Shown here piece by piece: positions 47,038 through 54,657 of a DNA stretch of 64,000 nt. Source of the DNA: Parcubacteria group bacterium Greene0714_7 (GTDB taxonomy: Bacteria > Patescibacteria > Paceibacteria > UBA9973 > UBA2103); the NCBI GenBank assembly GCA_007378985.1, contig VMHB01000001.1, forward strand, positions 62,001 to 126,000, written 5' to 3'. The notes beneath the pieces are model-generated. The model saw only the letters and a program-made list of their open reading frames with translations. It had not been told where the DNA came from and made no database searches. Positions within the stretch are counted from its first letter, which is position 1. The number at the start of each line of letters is the position of its first letter. A program made the translations under genes and the position numbers.

Positions 47038-48129
47038 CTAACTAATATTTCTTTTTTTGAGTAGAGTTTTGACCGCTTTGTGTAACAGCCAGCTTAATCC
47101 CAACAGAAGTGGTATGTATAGTGCCGTGGCTAGCCATGCAGGCAGATTCTGGTAGAGAATATCGTAGCGTGACATGAGTGGCCAATGAATAAGATAGAGT
47201 TCATAGGAATAAATCCCCAAGAGATACAGAAGGCCAACACGAAAAGGCTTAAGAATAAAAAGAATGAGAAGCAATGCAGTTAAAAGGAGGCTTATGTACT
47301 GCTGTGTTGGCGTGCCAACGCCAGAAAAATAAGCAAAGTAAGAAAATATTCCCGCAAGAAAAATCATAATTGGAATTAAAATCCACGTGCTCATTTTTTT
47401 GATGTGTCCTTCTACATATTCTCGCTCTTTTGGATATCTCTGATAGAGCCCAGCAACAGCTACGCCTAACGGAAACGCGATAGTGTGAAGTACATAGAGA
47501 TGTTCAACATTTTTCAGTATTGAAAGATGTGCATACATAACGCCTTGCACCGCGCCATATATCAAGAGTGCTGACAATAGCGGTCTTTGTTTAAAGAATA
47601 GAATGGGGAATATTAGGTAGAAAAATAGTATGAAAGTGAGATACCAAAGAGGAGAGTTGATGTCGGTAAAGAGGTTTGCATGAGGGAAGAAGCCAACAAA
47701 TGATTGCAGAATATAACTCCACGAGTAGGAATTATTCAGTAGTAGGAAGTCAGCGACAAAAAACACTGAGAGGACTATCCAGAATGGAACATACAGTTTC
47801 GGTAGGTGACGAAGATAAAATGCTTTCGGTAGAAGCTTATTTTTTAGAGCAGATACTGCAAGTCCGAAGCCAGAGAGAAAAAGAAAAAGGTCTACTCCTA
47901 CGCCTGCGAAAATTGATAAAGGGAAAAGGAATCGATGATCGCTCACCAAAAAATATCCAATGTGCGCCAAGATGATTGCAAGCATTGCAAACCCCTTGAG
48001 CTCTTGCGAAAGCATTGGAGGCAGAAGTTCAGCACTCTCTTTTTTCTTCGATGAAAACAATAGTCCTACAAAAAGTACTATCGCGAAGATGTACGTTGAA
48101 GAAACCGAATTTAAAATATCTATAGGCAT
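47038..48129 (-). CDS. acyltransferase 3 family membrane protein
   Basis: 363 residues, about ten membrane helices. Seen: ELKGFAMLAIILAHIGYF with the family His, VDLFLFLSGFGLA, and LWYLTFILFFYLIFPIL. OafA/YrhL-type enzymes O-acetylate or acylate cell-surface sugars. No glycosyltransferase is adjacent. Convergent with the DUF3750 gene. Confidence 0.88.
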   Translation of the reverse strand: MPIDILNSVSSTYIFAIVLFVGLLFSSKKKESAELLPPMLSQELKGFAMLAIILAHIGYFLVSDHRFLFPLSIFAGVGVDLFLFLSGFGLAVSALKNKLLPKAFYLRHLPKLYVPFWIVLSVFFVADFLLLNNSYSWSYILQSFVGFFPHANLFTDINSPLWYLTFILFFYLIFPILFFKQRPLLSALLIYGAVQGVMYAHLSILKNVEHLYVLHTIAFPLGVAVAGLYQRYPKEREYVEGHIKKMSTWILIPIMIFLAGIFSYFAYFSGVGTPTQQYISLLLTALLLILFILKPFRVGLLYLLGIYSYELYLIHWPLMSRYDILYQNLPAWLATALYIPLLLGLSWLLHKAVKTLLKKRNIS

Positions 48130-48230
48130 CGATTACAATCCTAACATTTCCATACACTGACAGTCTTGGCTTTGTAATTCGTAAAGAGCGCACAATTACC
48201 CCGCGTTCCTACTTTCTCCTATTCTATTTT

Positions 48231-48351
48231 CATATACCCCTTATTCGTGCGAATAAGGGGTATATGAAAATACAGAGGTCGGATCTTTGTATTTTTACTT
48301 CACTTCCATCGATATAGTATAATCTAACGATCGTTAAATTAAACTATATCG
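48231..48351. repeat. palindromes P3, P2, P1 (reversed composite, copy 2)
   Basis: P3 48231-48266 (arms CATATACCCCTTATTCG), P2 48267-48296 (AAAATACAGAGGTCGGATCT..), P1 48310-48351 (centre AACGATCGTT). Reverse order of 14163-14306, so the composite has moved or been inverted as a unit. No gene. Confidence 0.8.
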
Positions 48352-48421
48352 TGATTTTAAGTCTGAAAGATGAAAAGAGGTTCTGTAGTATTTTTTGAAA
48401 TGGGTGAGTTACACTGATTCT

Positions 48422-48691
48422 ATGACAGAAGATCGCATACAAAAATTAGAAAAGGAAGTACAGCTCATCCAAGCGCGAAACTTGAAGGTAGAAGCCGAAA
48501 AAGCTTGGGAAGTAAGCTGGTTTCGTATTCTCACTATTACTATCATTACCTATGTTGTTGCGTGTTTCATTCTTGCGATCTTAGGGATCAGCAACTTCAT
48601 ATTCAACGCATTAGTACCAGCTGTTGGATACTTCCTCTCTACACAATCACTTCCGTTAGTAAAAAAGTGGTGGGTTCAGAATCATAAATAA
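48422..48691 (+). CDS. hypothetical coiled-coil/TM protein
   Basis: 89 residues from ATG 48422 (TACACT 6 nt before, leaderless type): a coiled-coil start (RIQKLEKEVQLIQARNLKVE), then two helices (about 40-62 and 65-80) and a basic end. Not recognised. Confidence 0.65.
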   Translation: MTEDRIQKLEKEVQLIQARNLKVEAEKAWEVSWFRILTITIITYVVACFILAILGISNFIFNALVPAVGYFLSTQSLPLVKKWWVQNHK

Positions 48692-48724
48692 AAACCCGCC
48701 CGTTGAATGTGGGCAGGTTTTTAT
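48688..48724. terminator. bidirectional intrinsic terminator
   Basis: ATAAAAACCCGCCC/GGGCAGGTTTTTAT with one mismatch. Serves the genes on both sides. Confidence 0.88.
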
Positions 48725-48743
48725 CACTTCATAGTATGTGTAA

Positions 48744-49142
48744 TTAAGGATTTCCTCCGCGACTTCGACGATCTGCTTCTGCTTGTCTGCGTCTCTCGTT
48801 CGCATTATTAAGAGCGGATAACTCTTGGTAGGCTTGTGGACTGCACGATGAAACATCTTCTTCTAAGTATTCTGGATATTCACCTCTTTGTATTTGTCTT
48901 CTTGTAATGGCTATGATTTCTTGACATTCAGATGACATTGCTTCACTTGCTCTCCTCCTTGCTTGGGCTTCATTAAATCTCCTAATATTTTCTGAGAGGG
49001 GACGATTAGGGTCATTGTAGTAGGGGTCTTGGCTCTGCGCTCCTGCCCCAAAAGGACTCAGTAATGCACCAAGAAACGCTACTCCAGCAAGAAGAGGATT
49101 CGTCTTTGAATGTTCACCTCTTTCCATATCTATCTTCACCAT
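48744..49142 (-). CDS. secreted hypothetical protein
   Basis: About 132 residues from ATG 49142 (a GGAGAGGAG ribosome site precedes it). Signal-like segment LLAGVAFLGALLSPFGAGA, then a charged Arg/Gln-rich helix region (NEAQARRRASEAM, NNANERRRQAEADRR) and two Cys. The frame is open to ATG 49235, inside the TATCTCA promoter site, so the start is uncertain. Possibly a partner of the divergent M15 fusion protein. Confidence 0.6.
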   Translation of the reverse strand: MVKIDMERGEHSKTNPLLAGVAFLGALLSPFGAGAQSQDPYYNDPNRPLSENIRRFNEAQARRRASEAMSSECQEIIAITRRQIQRGEYPEYLEEDVSSCSPQAYQELSALNNANERRRQAEADRRSRGGNP

Positions 49143-49223
49143 ACTCCTCTCCCCGTGGAGGTCAAGATATGTTCCCTGTGGTTGTGGAATGGTCTCATAT
49201 ACAGGCCGAGAAGAGCTTTCAAA

Positions 49224-49241
49224 GGTATACCCCATGAGATA
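49224..49241 (-). promoter_or_regulatory. TATCTCA-GGGGTATACC site upstream of the secreted-protein gene
   Basis: GGTATACCCCATGAGATA; inverted partner at 49280-49295, 38 bp away. Divides two divergent genes, so one regulator could control both. Confidence 0.6.
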
Positions 49242-49279
49242 CAGTTTTTTATTATACCCATTGCCTAATGCAGGTAAGT

Positions 49280-49297
49280 TATCTCACGAGGTATACT
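49280..49297 (+). promoter_or_regulatory. TATCTCA-GAGGTATACT promoter site of the M15 fusion gene
   Basis: TATCTCACGAGGTATACT; -10 TATACT (49292-49297) is 9 nt before ATG 49307. TGCAGG precedes it at the -35 distance, as at rpmG. Confidence 0.6.
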
Positions 49298-49306
49298 CAT
49301 TGTGTA

Positions 49307-50185
49307 ATGAGAAAGATACTGATACTCCTTCTCCCGATAGTATTTTTCATGCCACTCGTGGCATTTGCTGCAGTTCAGCAAGACCCTTCAGCACTCTTAA
49401 GTGGGAGTGGTGGGGGATTAGTTCCTCAGTGTGAGGGAGCAGAGTGTAGGGCGTGTGATCTTTCCGAACTTGCAAACAATGTCATTAACTTCGCTGTTGC
49501 CTTCTCTGTCATTGTTGCCACTCTCATGTTTGCTTATGCAGGTATTCTGTATGTAACCGCAGCAAGTAAGCCAGACCAAGTAAAGAAAGCACACGGCGTG
49601 TTTGTGAATGTATTTGTCGGCTTATGTATTGTGCTTACCGCATGGCTTCTGGTTAATATTACTTTTTCGGTGTTGACGGGGAAAGGTATTAGTGTTTGGA
49701 CAAAAATATCTTGCGTGGGGAATCCTGAGTCCGCGGCTTTCCCAGATGCACCTGGTGCACAAGCCTCTCGTCCTCAAGTGACAGGTAGTGGGACTCCAGT
49801 TACCCCAACAAATAGTAATGATAATCTTGCGGGAGTTCATCCCGACCTTGTCCGACTCGTCAATGCAGCTCATGCTTGTTCCGCTATTCAGTTTCAGGTG
49901 ACGAGCGGTTTTCGTCAGAGGTCTAGCACTGCTACAGATTCACGACATATTCAGGGTATGGCTGTCGACGCTCATCCTATTATTAGAAGCATAGTGAGCT
50001 ATACAGGAGGTTCATGTGTACCTCCTAATGCAAACTACCGAGCAATAAATGACGCATTTGCCTGTGGCAGTCGGCAGACCGGTATTCCTTATCAGTGGGG
50101 GGGTAGTAGTCCAACCTTCATGCAAAACAGGTGTTACGATTCGATGCATTTTCAGTTACCCCGCTCGGTCTACCCTAATGGTTAA
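49307..50185 (+). CDS. VirB2/TrbC-like membrane protein fused to a peptidase M15 domain
   Basis: 292 residues. Signal peptide (LILLLPIVFFMPLVAFA), a Cys-containing outer loop (CEGAECRACDL), a two-helix hairpin with ASKPDQVKKAHG between helices as in the mini-pilins, a Pro/Thr linker, then a C-terminal domain with TSGFRQ, RHIQGMAVDAHP and YDSMHFQLP. The latter are the His-Asp-His zinc motifs of M15 (VanY/endolysin-like) peptidases that cut peptidoglycan stem peptides. It suggests a wall-opening subunit of a pilus or secretion apparatus. Confidence 0.75.
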   Translation: MRKILILLLPIVFFMPLVAFAAVQQDPSALLSGSGGGLVPQCEGAECRACDLSELANNVINFAVAFSVIVATLMFAYAGILYVTAASKPDQVKKAHGVFVNVFVGLCIVLTAWLLVNITFSVLTGKGISVWTKISCVGNPESAAFPDAPGAQASRPQVTGSGTPVTPTNSNDNLAGVHPDLVRLVNAAHACSAIQFQVTSGFRQRSSTATDSRHIQGMAVDAHPIIRSIVSYTGGSCVPPNANYRAINDAFACGSRQTGIPYQWGGSSPTFMQNRCYDSMHFQLPRSVYPNG

Positions 50186-50801
50186 CGAATATCTAGCTCG
50201 TATGAAATTATCTCCAACTCTCATAGTTGCCTTCGGGGCCTTATTGCTCATTATCGGATTGAGCATATTGTATTTCTTTTCTTTTGGATCAAACGCCACC
50301 GAGACAGCTACCACTAATGAAGATTTCTTCTCAGCTACATTTCCATTCTTTGGAACGAAAGATGATCGAAGTCCCGTTTCTACTACTTCACAGGGAGTAC
50401 CGGTGCAGAGTTCAAAAACTTTAGAGGTGCGTACAGTTACTGGGGACATTTTGTTTGTAGAAGATTTTACTAAAGACCCTGATGTTATTGCCGAGCCAGA
50501 TAATCGAGTTTTTTATGTTCTGTATCCCAATGCCACAAGTACCAATCCATCGGAATTTGATTATGAGATTAACTACTTTCCCTCAGATCACTCTTTCTCA
50601 TTGGTCTTAGCAGGAGAGCCTCTTGCTGAGGTAAGAAGAAAAGCAGCTGATGACTTAGCTAAAAGAGTCGGTCTATCTCAAAAAGAATTATGCTCAATCG
50701 TTGCCACAGTTCAAACTCCTCGTTGGGTGAATCAATATTATGCCGATAAGAACCTTGGTCTTCCGGGTTGCCCTGGTTCAGTGAAATTCCAAGGTGACTA
50801 G
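50178..50801 (+). CDS. single-TM extracytoplasmic hypothetical protein
   Basis: 207 residues from ATG 50178, which overlaps the preceding stop (ATGGTTAA), so translational coupling is likely; ATG 50202 is the alternative. One helix (about 13-35), a Ser/Thr linker, then a mixed domain with DYEINYFPSDHSFSLVL and a terminal Cys pair (KELCSI, LGLPGCPG). Not recognised, but probably acts with the M15 fusion. Confidence 0.72.
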   Translation: MVNEYLARMKLSPTLIVAFGALLLIIGLSILYFFSFGSNATETATTNEDFFSATFPFFGTKDDRSPVSTTSQGVPVQSSKTLEVRTVTGDILFVEDFTKDPDVIAEPDNRVFYVLYPNATSTNPSEFDYEINYFPSDHSFSLVLAGEPLAEVRRKAADDLAKRVGLSQKELCSIVATVQTPRWVNQYYADKNLGLPGCPGSVKFQGD

Positions 50802-50807
50802 GTTGCC

Positions 50808-51698
50808 TCAGTAGCCAATAAATTTAATTAAGTGGTCTAGTATTTCTTGTTTTTGCGCAGGATTAAACCACACAATATTTTTGTTTCGCTTAAACCACGT
50901 CATTTGGCGTTTGGCGTAGTGTCGAATTTCTAGTTCCAATTGAGCTATCATTTCTTCGTATGAAATATGCCCTTGGAGATGTCGTGCCATATAGCGGTAT
51001 TCAAGTCCTAAGCTCTCCATGCGCTCCCATGAGAGTCCGTGTGCGTGGAGCCGAATTGTTTCTTCCAGCATTCCTGCTTGTAATCGCTCAAAGAGTCTAT
51101 TGTGTATTTTTCTTCCGAGTTCTTCTGAGGGGAGTGTGAGACCTATGTATGCAATGTCATACAATTTTTCGGAATGTGAAGGAGGAGTGGCACCAAGCAC
51201 TCGTGCTATTTCTATGGCTCGTATTAAACGCACAGGATTTTTTGTGTCTATAGTTTTAATTCTTTCAGGATCTAAATTCTGAAGTTCTGCGTTTAATTCT
51301 TCCAAGCTGAACCCTGAAAGTTTTGTTCTCAAATCTTGATCAGCCGGTACATTAGGAAGTGAAATAGTTCCTAAGAGCGCATCAATATAAAAGCCTGTGC
51401 CTCCGACGACGACAGGAACTTTTTTCCGAGTGAGTATGTCGCTCAATGCTTGTCTTCCTAGGTGTAGGTAATCGGATACAGAGAATACCTCCTCTGGGTT
51501 TGCGATATCAATGAGATGATGGGGAACCCCATCCATCTCAGGCGGTGTAACTTTGCCACTCCCAATATCAAGTCCTCTATACACTTGCCGTGAGTCCGCA
51601 GACACCACCTCACCGTCGAGTGCTTTAGCGATTTCAATAGAAATGCTTGTTTTACCCACCGCAGTAGGTCCAAGGATGACTATAATTTTCTCTTTCAT
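50808..51698 (-). CDS. miaA: tRNA dimethylallyltransferase
   Basis: Adds the isopentenyl group to A37 of UNN-reading tRNAs. 296 residues. P-loop GPTAVGKTS (9-17), SADSRQVYRGLDIGS, the HHLID motif in GVPHHLIDIANP, VGGTGFYIDALL and C-terminal RQMTWFKRN. With TsaC/TsaD it covers two of the main A37 modifications. Confidence 0.95.
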   Translation of the reverse strand: MKEKIIVILGPTAVGKTSISIEIAKALDGEVVSADSRQVYRGLDIGSGKVTPPEMDGVPHHLIDIANPEEVFSVSDYLHLGRQALSDILTRKKVPVVVGGTGFYIDALLGTISLPNVPADQDLRTKLSGFSLEELNAELQNLDPERIKTIDTKNPVRLIRAIEIARVLGATPPSHSEKLYDIAYIGLTLPSEELGRKIHNRLFERLQAGMLEETIRLHAHGLSWERMESLGLEYRYMARHLQGHISYEEMIAQLELEIRHYAKRQMTWFKRNKNIVWFNPAQKQEILDHLIKFIGY

Positions 51699-51752
51699 TA
51701 TGGCTGGTATGCTATCATGATAATCGTTAGAATTAGCTTCATTAGAACTGCA

Positions 51753-52397
51753 ATGGCAAAAGAAAAAAAAGACAATAACGAAGATACGACGAAAGGATTT
51801 ATGAGTATGGTGCGTGTTGGACGTGCAATTCCTGATTTAGAATGCGAGGTATTTCACAACGAAAAAATAAAGAAAATTCGACTTTCTGACTATAAGGGTA
51901 AGTGGCTCGTTCTTTTTTTCTATCCAGCAGATTTCACCTTTGTGTGCCCTACAGAACTTGAAGAACTTGCAGATTCCCATAAAATTTTTACAGATTTAGA
52001 TACCGAAATTGTCAGTGTAAGTGCTGACACAGTGTTTGTGCATAAAGCATGGCACGATACATCGCCAGCAATAGCCAAAATTGAATTCCCTATGGCATCA
52101 GATACTGCAGGTAGACTCGCTCGAGCCTTCGGGACCTATATTGAAAATGATGGCCTTGAGCATATGGACGATGAAGGATTATCGCTTCGCGGTACATTCA
52201 TAATTGATCCAGATGGAATTCTTTCTACGATGGAAATCAACGATAATTCGATTGGTCGTTCTGCACAAGAACTTATTCGCAAGCTTCAAGCTGCTCAATT
52301 TGTTCGATCGCACGGAGGTCAAGTATGTCCCGCTGCATGGAAACCGGGTGATGATACATTGAAAGGAGGAGATTTGGATTTGGTCGGAAAGATCTAA
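51753..52397 (+). CDS. 2-Cys peroxiredoxin (AhpC/Prx1)
   Basis: Reduces H2O2 and organic peroxides. 214 residues; peroxidatic Cys65 in DFTFVCPTELEELA, and the resolving Cys in GGQVCPAAWKPG near the end. Start ATG 51753; an upstream in-frame start at 51717 overlaps the miaA promoter region. Thioredoxin reductase-like protein at 16903 could feed it. Confidence 0.94.
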   Translation: MAKEKKDNNEDTTKGFMSMVRVGRAIPDLECEVFHNEKIKKIRLSDYKGKWLVLFFYPADFTFVCPTELEELADSHKIFTDLDTEIVSVSADTVFVHKAWHDTSPAIAKIEFPMASDTAGRLARAFGTYIENDGLEHMDDEGLSLRGTFIIDPDGILSTMEINDNSIGRSAQELIRKLQAAQFVRSHGGQVCPAAWKPGDDTLKGGDLDLVGKI

Positions 52398-52414
52398 TGA
52401 GTGTTTTGGTGGAT

Positions 52415-52446
52415 AGGCGACGCTTCGTCGGATCCGAAGGGATCAT
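52415..52446. repeat. 32-bp GGATCC intergenic repeat, copy 3
   Basis: Identical to copy 1 over the 32 bp; 13 bp before ATG 52460. Confidence 0.85.
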
Positions 52447-52459
52447 TTAGGGAACATCC

Positions 52460-52909
52460 ATGAATCCGGAAGAAGAACTTTTAGAAAAGCTTCGGGGAGC
52501 GAATGCTTTGATTGGGTATTCGCCGATGGGGGATGAACCTGATGTTCATGGTTTTCTAATAGAGAATCAAATATTTAAACCGGGTCGTTCTATTATTGCG
52601 GATAAAAATATCTCTCCGCATGATTTTGCTTTATCGCTCCTCCGAGCACATGCTAATGAGAAAGTATGTGTTCTTGTTCCAGGGAGGGAATTTGATACAT
52701 TCGGTACTCGACACGGGCGTGGTGGTGGCTGGTACGATAGATTTCTAAAGGAGTTGCCACAAGACTGGATACGTATTGGTGTTTTGAGCCCAGCTCAACT
52801 TTCTGAAGAGAAACTAAATCGTGAACCGTGGGACGAACCTGTTGATTATCTTTTGATTATAGAAAAGGACGATTGCAATATTATTACAACCAATTCAAGA
52901 AAAAACTAA
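52460..52909 (+). CDS. 5-formyltetrahydrofolate cyclo-ligase-like protein
   Basis: 149 residues, shorter than the usual 180-200. The C-terminal signature GREFDTFGTRHGRGGGWYDR (near 74-93) with the GRGGGxYDR core is the 5-FCL hallmark. The N-terminal ATP-binding Lys/Arg region (KxxxR) of the family is reduced, so activity is uncertain. Folate C1 recycling if active. Confidence 0.82.
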   Translation: MNPEEELLEKLRGANALIGYSPMGDEPDVHGFLIENQIFKPGRSIIADKNISPHDFALSLLRAHANEKVCVLVPGREFDTFGTRHGRGGGWYDRFLKELPQDWIRIGVLSPAQLSEEKLNREPWDEPVDYLLIIEKDDCNIITTNSRKN

Positions 52910-52924
52910 CTAAACCTCCCTTGC

Positions 52925-53114
52925 TTTGCAAGTGCCGGAGGAGGGACTCGGTCAGGCGTTCTCTGTTTGTCGTCACAAACAGAGCCGCACGACCCTAGCT
53001 CACCTGTTTTTTCTGCTGAAAAAACATGGTTCCGCTTTTCGAGTCCCAACGTAATGTACGCAGGTGCATTACTCCTCGCGCAAAAGAAAATCGCACACAT
53101 GTGCGATTACTTTG
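52925..53114 (-). repeat. tRNA-Leu(CAA) 3' tail ending in a 19-nt exact copy
   Basis: On the tRNA strand: a TAATGCACCTGCGTACATTA hairpin, inverted T-arm copy (plus 53038-53047), AAGCGGAACCATG, stem TTTTTTC..GAAAAAA, GGTGAGCTAGGGTCG, stem CTCTGTTTGT..ACAAACAGAG, CCTGACC, then a direct copy at 52932-52950. This copy is identical over 19 nt to 53114-53132 of the tRNA. Offset 182 bp. Confidence 0.82.
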
Positions 53115-53195
53115 TGCCGGAGGAGGGACTCGAACCCTCATCCCTTGCGAGACACGATTTTGAGTCGTGCGTGTATACCATTCCACCACTCCGGC
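53115..53195 (-). tRNA. tRNA-Leu (CAA)
   Basis: Acceptor GCCGGAG/CTCCGGC, anticodon stem CACGA/TCGTG with loop CTCAAAA (anticodon CAA), class II variable arm, T-arm GAGGG TTCGAGT CCCTC, discriminator A. CCA is not encoded. Confidence 0.95.
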
Positions 53196-53357
53196 TTTAT
53201 GCAACGAGCGATTCGTGCGTTGCTTTGTGTAGAGTACCCGAAAGGGGCAGTGAGGTCTAGTTGCCTTGCTGTATTCAATACTAGGCTAGATGAATGACCA
53301 GTATCAGAGATTCATGTTCGATACTTTAAAAAACTAAAACCTACCGCGCCATTCCAT

Positions 53358-53399
53358 CTGTATAGTATAAATTAACGATCGTTAAATTATACTATACAG
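53358..53399. repeat. palindrome P1, copy 3, upstream of parB
   Basis: Arms CTGTATAGTATAA..TTATACTATACAG, centre ATTAACGATCGTTAAA, almost perfect. 118 bp before parB. Confidence 0.85.
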
Positions 53400-53504
53400 G
53401 TAAAGAGTAGTAGAAAGTAGGTTGGACAGTTGAATTTTTTTGAATTTTCTCAATTTTTGAGAAACAGGAGGATTTTTTATCTCACGCTTCTTTTGTGTTC
53501 GTGT

Positions 53505-53516
53505 TACAATTTTCCC
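53505..53516 (+). promoter_or_regulatory. parB leaderless promoter
   Basis: TACAAT (53505-53510), TTTCCC, then ATG 53517. Confidence 0.6.
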
Positions 53517-54479
53517 ATGTCACAGTTTCAAGGAGATGCAATTTTTTGGGTCGAGGTTGAAAAAATACGACCAAACCAATATCAACCACGTACCGAGTTC
53601 GATGAAGCAAAATTGAAAGATTTGGCAGGCTCTATTCGTCAGTACGGCGTCTTACAGCCACTTATGGTCACACGATACGAAGAGTCACGTGAAGATGGCG
53701 GACTTTCAACCTACTATGAACTCATCGCGGGGGAACGCCGGCTCCGTGCATCAAAGCTTGCCGGCCTCTCTCAAGTGCCTGTCATTATTCGCTCCACTGA
53801 GGAACAAAGTCGAGTACGCTTAGAGCTCGCTATCATTGAAAACTTACAACGAGAAGATCTGAATGCCATTGACCGTGCACGTGCCTTTGATCGTTTGCAG
53901 AAGGAATTTAGTTTAAATAACTCAGAAATTGCTGTGAAGGTGGGGAAGAGTCGTGAGTATGTTTCAAACTCAATTCGCCTTCTTGCACTACCTGCTGAAA
54001 TGCAACAGGCAGTTATTGGTGGTGCTATTTACGAAGGTCATGCGAGGGCTCTGCTCATGCTCTCCGACAGACCTGAAGAACAAAAGACTGTTTTTCGTGA
54101 CATTATGATTCGCAAACTATCAGTGCGTGATGTTGAAAAAATTACGCGTGAGATTGCTGTGGAGAAAGCGCGAAAGCGCGACATTACTCCTCAAATAGAG
54201 GCACTTGAGCGAGCATTTGCAGAGTCACTCGGAACAAAAGTTGAAATAAAAGCACAAGAAAAAGGAGGAAAGCTTATTATTGATTTTTTCTCAACAGAAG
54301 ATTTGGAAGGAATGCTCGCACATATAGAGCGCCGTGTTATCTCGCCTCAAGCAGAGAGCCCTATCTCAGAGGCTCAAGAACAAAGAAACGATATGGTAGA
54401 TGTGCCTTCAACGCTCGCTTCTGTACCTCCGCCTCCTTCAAATGACGATGACTTTTCATTGAAACACTTCTCTATCTAG
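53517..54479 (+). CDS. parB: ParB/Spo0J chromosome-partition protein
   Basis: CTPase clamp that loads at parS sites and spreads. 320 residues: N-terminal domain with RPNQYQPRTEFDEAKL and GERRLRASKLAGL (GERRxRA box, CTP binding), ENLQREDLNAIDRARAF, HTH NNSEIAVKVGKSREYVSNSI, then an acidic tail. ATG 53517 is supported by the promoter. No parA is adjacent. The tail ends DDFSLKHFSI. Confidence 0.9.
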   Translation: MSQFQGDAIFWVEVEKIRPNQYQPRTEFDEAKLKDLAGSIRQYGVLQPLMVTRYEESREDGGLSTYYELIAGERRLRASKLAGLSQVPVIIRSTEEQSRVRLELAIIENLQREDLNAIDRARAFDRLQKEFSLNNSEIAVKVGKSREYVSNSIRLLALPAEMQQAVIGGAIYEGHARALLMLSDRPEEQKTVFRDIMIRKLSVRDVEKITREIAVEKARKRDITPQIEALERAFAESLGTKVEIKAQEKGGKLIIDFFSTEDLEGMLAHIERRVISPQAESPISEAQEQRNDMVDVPSTLASVPPPPSNDDDFSLKHFSI

Positions 54480-54500
54480 TTTCTGCCTGCATAACAGAAT

Positions 54501-54612
54501 AAATAAAATACCCCCCCAAGTGAAATCTTGAGGGGTATTTTATTTTTTAGGTGGGGGTGGTGATTTTATATATCAAATCACTTAAATCATGGAGAGCGGT
54601 AGCTCTCCATGT
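54501..54612. terminator. three hairpins between parB and rsh
   Basis: 54501-54545 AAATAAAATACCCC/GGGGTATTTTATTT (bidirectional terminator, P3-like wording); 54561-54582 GTGATTT-tatatatc-AAATCAC (P4-like); 54589-54612 CATGGAGAGC-ggta-GCTCTCCATG. Confidence 0.82.
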
Positions 54613-54657
54613 ATATAAAAGCTCAACTTGAAATCCTTTGGAGTGGTCGGCGTAGAG

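Noticed and set aside
53196..53516. Canonical parS site near parB
   Set aside because: No TGTTTCACGTGAAACA-like sequence is present; only the different P1 palindrome.
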